9,488 nucleotides of DNA from an uncultured Bacilli bacterium. GTDB lineage: Bacteria > Bacillota_I > Bacilli_A > RF39 > UBA660. Each line of letters opens with the position of its first letter. The first letter of the stretch is position 1. Of this stretch, positions 6,566-9,488 are shown one piece after another. The stretch spans positions 1 to 9,488 of the forward strand of contig CALVVC010000036.1 of NCBI GenBank assembly GCA_944363755.1. The letters run 5' to 3'. The notes beneath the pieces are model-generated. The model was not told where the DNA came from. It saw only the letters and a program-made list of their open reading frames with translations, and did no database searches. A program made the position numbers and the translations under genes.

Positions 6566-6683
6566 AATCCATATTTTTTAAAGCTTTTGGTTCCTCGGCA
6601 CAAAATAATGCACATCCTACACTAGCACTTGCAGTAAGCATCATTGCAACAGCTGCTAGAACTTTAGCCATTCTTTTTTTCAT
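6564..6683 (-). CDS. agrD: AgrD-type cyclic autoinducer peptide precursor
   Basis: This 39-residue peptide has the three parts of an AgrD precursor. The N-terminal amphipathic/hydrophobic leader starts MKKRMAKVLAAVAMMLTA. The middle is ASASVGCALFC. The acidic C-terminal recognition tail is EEPKALKNMD, close to the EEPKSL-type tail of clostridial AgrD. AgrB would cut after the ring residue and join Cys24 to the new C-terminus as a thiolactone. The likely five-membered ring is Cys24-Ala-Leu-Phe-Cys28, with a short exocyclic tail from the Ser/Val/Gly stretch. A ring closing on cysteine is unusual, since the last residue is normally hydrophobic or Thr. It lies 48 bases downstream of agrB on the same strand. 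The start is ATG 6683, but the in-frame GTG 6686 is better spaced from AAAGGGA and would add one Met. Confidence 0.88.
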   Translation of the reverse strand: MKKRMAKVLAAVAMMLTASASVGCALFCAEEPKALKNMD

Positions 6684-6715
6684 CACTACTTCATCCCTTT
6701 CTTTACTACTATTTA

Positions 6716-6736
6716 TTTAAACATTAAATGTTTAAA
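6716..6736. repeat. 21-bp perfect palindrome at the agrB-agrD junction
   Basis: TTTAAACATT (6716-6725), one central base, then AATGTTTAAA (6727-6736): ten-base arms with no mismatch. It spans the agrB stop codon (6732-6734) and the start of the agrB-agrD spacer. In the mRNA it gives a nine-pair AU-rich hairpin with a three-base loop and no following U run, so it is not an ordinary terminator. Confidence 0.75.
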
Positions 6737-7325
6737 CCTTCTTATAATTTCTATATGGTTCTTTAAATATTAAATACATTATAGGTGATATTAATACTGT
6801 TTCAATAAGTAATGCAGCTAATAATAAATTACTTATTTCCATCCCATTAAACATTATGATAAGTACACTATATATAATCGCTAAACTACAAGCAAAAATC
6901 TTTCTAAATAATCTTTTTTTCTTATTCGTTAAAGGTCTTTTCCAAGTGTCAGCAGGTGCACAAATTATAAATGTTATAACTGAAATTATACATAGAATTA
7001 CTTTACTATTAAGATTTACTTCAATATTAGTAAATAAATAAGGAAATCCTAATATTAAAAATGTACTTGAAATTAAACAAACTATAGACTTACTAGCATG
7101 AAATCCAAAACCAGGAAATCTTAATATATTAAAAAGTATTAAGGTAATAATAAACTCTTTAATAAATCCTAAGAGAAATGCTACTAGAAAGATTATTATT
7201 AGTTTAGTTATAGTCATATATAACCCTTCTAAACCATATTCTAACTTTTCTTTCTCATCCTCATCTAAATTTCCTTGATTACTAGCAATGAAGTTCATAG
7301 TATGATTTAAAAACACTTCTTTCAT
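6732..7325 (-). CDS. agrB: AgrB-type peptide-processing membrane endopeptidase
   Basis: This 197-residue integral membrane cysteine protease removes the C-terminal tail of AgrD and forms the thiolactone. The catalytic pair is visible as His76 and Cys83 (GFHASKSIVC), with the same seven-residue spacing as His77/Cys84 of Staphylococcus aureus AgrB. The conserved CAPADTWKRPLT segment follows at about 121-132. Four to six hydrophobic segments surround these motifs, and the N-terminus is cytoplasmic and acidic. The usual family signature before the His (R-x-x-x-G-G-x-H) reads RFPGFGFH, with one Gly replaced. The start ATG 7325 has a strong SD AGGAGGG (7331-7337). It is the first gene of a two-gene - strand unit with agrD, divergent from the cold-shock gene. 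Confidence 0.94.
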   Translation of the reverse strand: MKEVFLNHTMNFIASNQGNLDEDEKEKLEYGLEGLYMTITKLIIIFLVAFLLGFIKEFIITLILFNILRFPGFGFHASKSIVCLISSTFLILGFPYLFTNIEVNLNSKVILCIISVITFIICAPADTWKRPLTNKKKRLFRKIFACSLAIIYSVLIIMFNGMEISNLLLAALLIETVLISPIMYLIFKEPYRNYKKV

Positions 7326-7348
7326 ACATCCCCTCCTATGCTACAATA

Positions 7349-7354
7349 ATTATA
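7349..7354 (-). promoter_or_regulatory. -10 element of the agrB-agrD promoter
   Basis: On the - strand this is a perfect TATAAT, 11 bases upstream of the SD. It lacks the TGn extension, and the hexamers 17-18 bases upstream (ATATTC, TATATT) are poor -35 elements. That is the form expected of an activator-dependent promoter such as an AgrA-controlled agr promoter. Confidence 0.5.
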
Positions 7355-7390
7355 TCTCTATCTATTAATAAGAATATAACATTTCCTTAA

Positions 7391-7415
7391 AATGCAACTA
7401 GCATTCTATTAACTA
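7391..7415. promoter_or_regulatory. dyad plus direct repeat upstream of agrB (candidate operator)
   Basis: AATGC-aacta-GCATT (7391-7405) is a perfect 5+5+5 dyad, and AACTA recurs at 7396-7400 and 7411-7415. On the agrB strand these read as two TAGTT half-sites 15 bases apart, roughly 54-73 bases before the predicted start. They resemble but do not match the AgrA 9-mer consensus, and the spacing is not the usual two helical turns. Confidence 0.35.
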
Positions 7416-7504
7416 CAAAAAAAGTTATATTTTCTTTAAAAAAATACTCTTTAAGGTAAAATTCCAACAATTAACGGTATTTTTCTAAATATTTTTATAG
7501 TGAT

Positions 7505-7513
7505 TGCTATAAT
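7505..7513 (+). promoter_or_regulatory. extended -10 promoter of the cold-shock gene
   Basis: TGC-TATAAT is a perfect extended -10 with no good -35 (CTAAAT at 17 bases). Transcription would start near 7520, giving a leader of about 60 bases, the longest in the window. Confidence 0.75.
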
Positions 7514-7519
7514 GGACTC

Positions 7520-7579
7520 ACATCGTTTGAAAGAGCAGTAACCATCTAAGAAGAATAAAAAGAGGTGGAGGTGAGTCTA
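7520..7579 (+). promoter_or_regulatory. cold-shock mRNA leader with possible SD-masking hairpin
   Basis: CCATCT (7542-7547) can pair with AGGTGG (7563-7568), five Watson-Crick pairs and one U-G, over a 15-base A-rich loop. The pairing covers the upstream edge of the SD (GGAGGTGAG, 7567-7575). A long leader is typical of cold-shock mRNAs; temperature control here is inferred. Confidence 0.35.
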
Positions 7580-7798
7580 GTGATTGGAAAAGTAAAGTGG
7601 TTTAATAACGAAAAAGGTTATGGATTTATCGAGTACAAAGAAAATGAAGATATTTTCGTTCATTATTCAACTATCAATTGTGACGGTTATAAAACTTTGT
7701 CTGAAGGTCAATATGTAGAATTTACATTACTTGAAACTAGCAAAGGATATCAAGCAGTCGATGTTACACCAATAAAAGAACCAGCTTTAGCAAAATAG
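7580..7798 (+). CDS. CspA-family cold-shock protein
   Basis: The 72-residue single OB-fold nucleic-acid-binding protein keeps mRNA single-stranded, typically at low temperature. The RNA-binding motifs are intact: KVKWFNNEKGYGFIEY (RNP1) and EDIFVHYSTI (RNP2), followed by GYKTLSEGQYVEF and YQAVDVTPI. The length is near the usual 66-72, with a short EPALAK tail. I chose the GTG start at 7580 because the family begins directly before GKVKWF and GGAGGTGAG (7567-7575) is correctly placed. The further in-frame GTGs at 7565 and 7571 lie in the SD. It is single-gene, ending in its own terminator. Cold-shock paralogues are numerous, so I give no letter. Confidence 0.95.
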   Translation: MIGKVKWFNNEKGYGFIEYKENEDIFVHYSTINCDGYKTLSEGQYVEFTLLETSKGYQAVDVTPIKEPALAK

Positions 7799-7808
7799 TT
7801 GGTTTTTT
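7779..7808 (+). terminator. intrinsic terminator overlapping the end of the cold-shock gene
   Basis: AACCAGC (7779-7785) pairs with GTTGGTT (7798-7804), with one G-U, followed by T to 7808. The stop TAG (7796-7798) is in the hairpin. The downstream arm also overlaps the -35 region proposed for hpf. Confidence 0.8.
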
Positions 7809-7828
7809 GTTCCTTTTTGTGGTATATT
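7799..7828 (+). promoter_or_regulatory. sigma-A promoter of hpf
   Basis: TGG-TATATT (7820-7828) is an extended -10. The weak -35 candidate TTGGTT (7799-7804), 18 bases upstream, lies in the preceding terminator stem. Transcription near 7835 leaves a 15-base leader, almost all of it the SD AAGGAAGGTGAT (7835-7845). Confidence 0.62.
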
Positions 7829-7849
7829 AATACTAAGGAAGGTGATACT

Positions 7850-8377
7850 ATGGAAATTATTATTCGTGGTGACAAAATTGAAGTAACTGCTGCAATGAAA
7901 GACTACATCAATGAGAAATTGAAAAGACTAGAAAAATATCTAGAAAATAGCAGTGATGTACGTGCTACTGTAGTAGTAAAAGTTAAAGGACATATGCAAA
8001 CTGTCGAAATTACTATTCCACTTAAAAATTTTATTATTAGGTCTGAAGAGACTCAAGATGACTTCTATGCCTCTGTTGATAAAGCTATAGATGTTATAGA
8101 ACGTCAAATAAGAAAGAACAAAACTAAGATTAAAGCTAAAGAAGCTAAAACTAAAATTGATTTTAGTATAGTTGATATCGAAGAAGAAGAGTATGAAGAA
8201 AATAACATTGTTAAACATAAGAAAATAGAAGTAAAACCAATGGATGAAGATGAAGCAATTCTTCAATTAGAGTTACTTGGTCACGAATTCTATTTGTTTA
8301 AAAATGTTGATACTAATAAAGAAGCCGTTGTTTATAAAAGAAAAAATGGTGGCTATGGTATAATAGAAGCTGAGTAA
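7850..8377 (+). CDS. hpf: long-form ribosome hibernation promoting factor
   Basis: This 175-residue long HPF binds the decoding region of the 30S subunit through its N-terminal S30AE domain (about 1-98: MEIIIRGDKIEVTAAMKDYI ...) and dimerises ribosomes into inactive 100S particles through its C-terminal domain (about 119-175). The C-terminal signature is present: KKIEVKPMDEDEAILQLELLGHEFYLF, then VVYKRKNGGYGIIE. The length separates it from the short HPF/YfiA forms of Proteobacteria. ATG 7850 is preferred over an upstream TTG at 7799 because the added 17 residues match nothing in the family, overlap the terminator and promoter, and the SD AAGGAAGGTGAT sits correctly before 7850. It lies directly upstream of secA, the order also found in Bacillus. 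Confidence 0.95.
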   Translation: MEIIIRGDKIEVTAAMKDYINEKLKRLEKYLENSSDVRATVVVKVKGHMQTVEITIPLKNFIIRSEETQDDFYASVDKAIDVIERQIRKNKTKIKAKEAKTKIDFSIVDIEEEEYEENNIVKHKKIEVKPMDEDEAILQLELLGHEFYLFKNVDTNKEAVVYKRKNGGYGIIEAE

Positions 8378-8382
8378 AAATG

Positions 8383-8411
8383 AGAATGATAAAAAATATC
8401 ATTCTTTTTTT
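8383..8411 (+). terminator. intrinsic terminator of hpf
   Basis: AGAATGATA (8383-8391) pairs perfectly with TATCATTCT (8397-8405) around five A, followed by T to 8411. The T run continues directly into TTGACA (8410-8415). Confidence 0.92.
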
Positions 8412-8451
8412 GACAAAATATTCCTAAAACCTTTTTATTATCTTAAATTTC

Positions 8452-8460
8452 TGATAAAAT
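8452..8460 (+). promoter_or_regulatory. extended -10 promoter of secA
   Basis: TGA-TAAAAT within TTTCTGATAAAATA closely copies the mbl promoter core (TTTCTGCTAAAATA). No good -35 lies 17-18 bases upstream, and the perfect TTGACA at 8410 is 39 bases away. Transcription would start near 8467, an 18-base leader. Confidence 0.62.
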
Positions 8461-8484
8461 ACATTATGCAAGGAGATGTTTATA

Positions 8485-9488
8485 ATGGGATTATTTAGAA
8501 AACTATTTGATCATGAATATAAAGAATTAAAAAAATTTACAGAAAAAGCTAATAAAATAGTCGCTCTTGATGAAGAAATGAGTAAACTTTCTGATGATGA
8601 ATTAAAACATAAAACAGAAGAATTTAAAGAGAGATTATCTAAAGGTGAGACTTTAGAAGATATTCTAATAGAAGGTTTTGCAGTAGCAAGAGAAGCAGCA
8701 TATCGTGTTATAGGAGAAAAACCTTTCTATGTTCAAGTATTAGGTGCTCTAGCCATTCATTATGGTAATATAGCAGAGATGAAAACAGGTGAAGGTAAAA
8801 CCCTAACTTGTGTATTACCTGCTTATTTAAATGCCCTAGAAGGAAAAGGTGTTCATATTATTACAGTCAATGAATATCTTGCAACACGTGATGCAGAATG
8901 GATGGGAGGAATCCATCGTTTTCTTGGACTAACTGTAGGAGTTAATACAAGAGATATGTCTCCTAAAGAAAAACAAGAAGCTTATAACTGTGATATTCTA
9001 TATTCTACTAATAATGAAATTGGTTTTGATTACTTAAGAGATAATATGGTAATTAGAAAAGAAAATAGAGTACAACGTCCTCTAAACTTTGCTATTGTTG
9101 ATGAAGTTGACTCTATTCTAATCGATGAAGCTAGAACTCCTCTTATTATATCAGGAGGAGCACAACATAGTGCGAATCTTTATATTGAAGCTGACAAATT
9201 TGCTAAGTCTTTAAAAGAAGAAGATGATTATATCTGTGATGAAACAGGTAAAAGTACAATTAGTGTTTCCCTAACAGATGCCGGTAGTGAAAAAGCTGAG
9301 AAAGCCTTTAAGATTAAAAATCTATATGAAATAGAAAATGCTACCCTACTACATTATATTAATCAAGCATTACGTGCTAACTATGCTATGAAAAAAGATG
9401 TAGATTATGTCGTTCAAGATGATGAAGTAGTAATAGTAGATCAGTTTACAGGTCGTTTAATGAAAGGAAGAGCTTATAGTGATGGACT
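8485..9488 (+). CDS. secA: protein translocase motor ATPase SecA (5' part)
   Basis: The first 334 residues of SecA, which drives preproteins through SecYEG, are present; the gene runs off the window. Visible features are the SecA N-terminal segment ([18 protein letters not shown]), Walker A in [10 protein letters not shown] (98-107), [16 protein letters not shown] (173-188), the Walker B DEVD (206-209) continuing into [15 protein letters not shown] (210-224), and the start of the preprotein cross-linking domain with [19 protein letters not shown]. The segment before Walker A reads [18 protein letters not shown], a mild variant of the usual RPFxVQLxGGxxLHxG. ATG 8485 is supported by the SD AAGGAG (8470-8475). 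It has its own promoter after hpf. The frame is intact to the window end. Confidence 0.97.
   Translation, partial: MGLFRKLFDHEYKELKKFTEKANKIVALDEEMSKLSDDELKHKTEEFKERLSKGETLEDILIEGFAVAREAAYRVIGEKPFYVQVLGALAIHYGNIAEMKTGEGKTLTCVLPAYLNALEGKGVHIITVNEYLATRDAEWMGGIHRFLGLTVGVNTRDMSPKEKQEAYNCDILYSTNNEIGFDYLRDNMVIRKENRVQRPLNFAIVDEVDSILIDEARTPLIISGGAQHSANLYIEADKFAKSLKEEDDYICDETGKSTISVSLTDAGSEKAEKAFKIKNLYEIENATLLHYINQALRANYAMKKDVDYVVQDDEVVIVDQFTGRLMKGRAYSDG

Noticed and set aside
6856..7041. A 61-codon + strand open frame inside agrB
   Set aside because: It is opposite the AgrB catalytic region and membrane segments and has no convincing SD.
7565..7579. Longer cold-shock protein start at GTG 7565 or 7571
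   Set aside because: Those codons lie inside the SD, and the family begins directly before GKVKWF, matching GTG 7580.
7799..7849. Longer hpf start at TTG 7799
   Set aside because: The extra residues overlap the previous terminator and the hpf promoter, match nothing in HPF, and the SD fits ATG 7850.
1..9488. tRNA, rRNA, CRISPR array, insertion sequence, or reassigned TGA codon
   Set aside because: I saw no cloverleaf, no regularly spaced repeats, no transposase and no terminal inverted repeats. TGG is used for Trp and the gene at 240-776 ends in TGA.

Overview
The window is AT-rich, low-GC Firmicute DNA. The genes it carries (zinc-type L31, RpiB, a DUF1146 membrane protein, SpoIIQ, Mbl, TagO, a long-form HPF and SecA) point to an uncultured Bacilli/Erysipelotrichia-like, Gram-positive-type bacterium with at least part of a sporulation programme. 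It reads the standard code: Trp is TGG, and the gene at 240-776 ends in TGA. Strong Shine-Dalgarno (SD) sites precede almost every gene. The exact order and genus cannot be settled from the window alone.

Layout. 1-181 is the 3' end of rpmE with its terminator. 240-1406 is a tight three-gene cluster whose members overlap: an unrecognised protein, an RpiB-like isomerase and a 65-residue DUF1146 membrane protein. 1468-2181 is spoIIQ, behind a sigma-F-like promoter. 2262-3257 is mbl. 3333-4457 is a TagO/WecA-type undecaprenyl-phosphate sugar-1-phosphate transferase. 4545-7325 is a complete agr-type peptide quorum-sensing locus. 7580-7798 is a cold-shock protein, 7850-8377 is hpf, and 8485 to the window end is the first third of secA.

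The agr locus is the accessory part and the most interesting region. A LytTR regulator (agrA) and a six- to seven-segment membrane GHKL kinase (agrC) lie on the + strand in that order. They converge on a - strand agrB-agrD pair, and one bidirectional terminator separates the two arms. The 39-residue AgrD has no obvious ORF call because it is so short. It carries a predicted ring Cys-Ala-Leu-Phe-Cys, which would give an autoinducer ending in cysteine. AgrB would trim and cyclise it, AgrC would sense it, and AgrA would respond.

The non-agr genes follow the order I recall for Bacillus subtilis (rpmE ... rpiB/ywlF ... ywzB ... spoIIQ ... mbl ... tagO ... hpf-secA) with the intervening genes missing. 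Transcription units are very compact. Intrinsic terminators often contain the stop codon of the gene they end, and the next promoter follows at once. Seven of nine candidate promoters have an extended (TGn) -10. The two exceptions precede spoIIQ and agrB, the genes most likely to use a special sigma factor or an activator.
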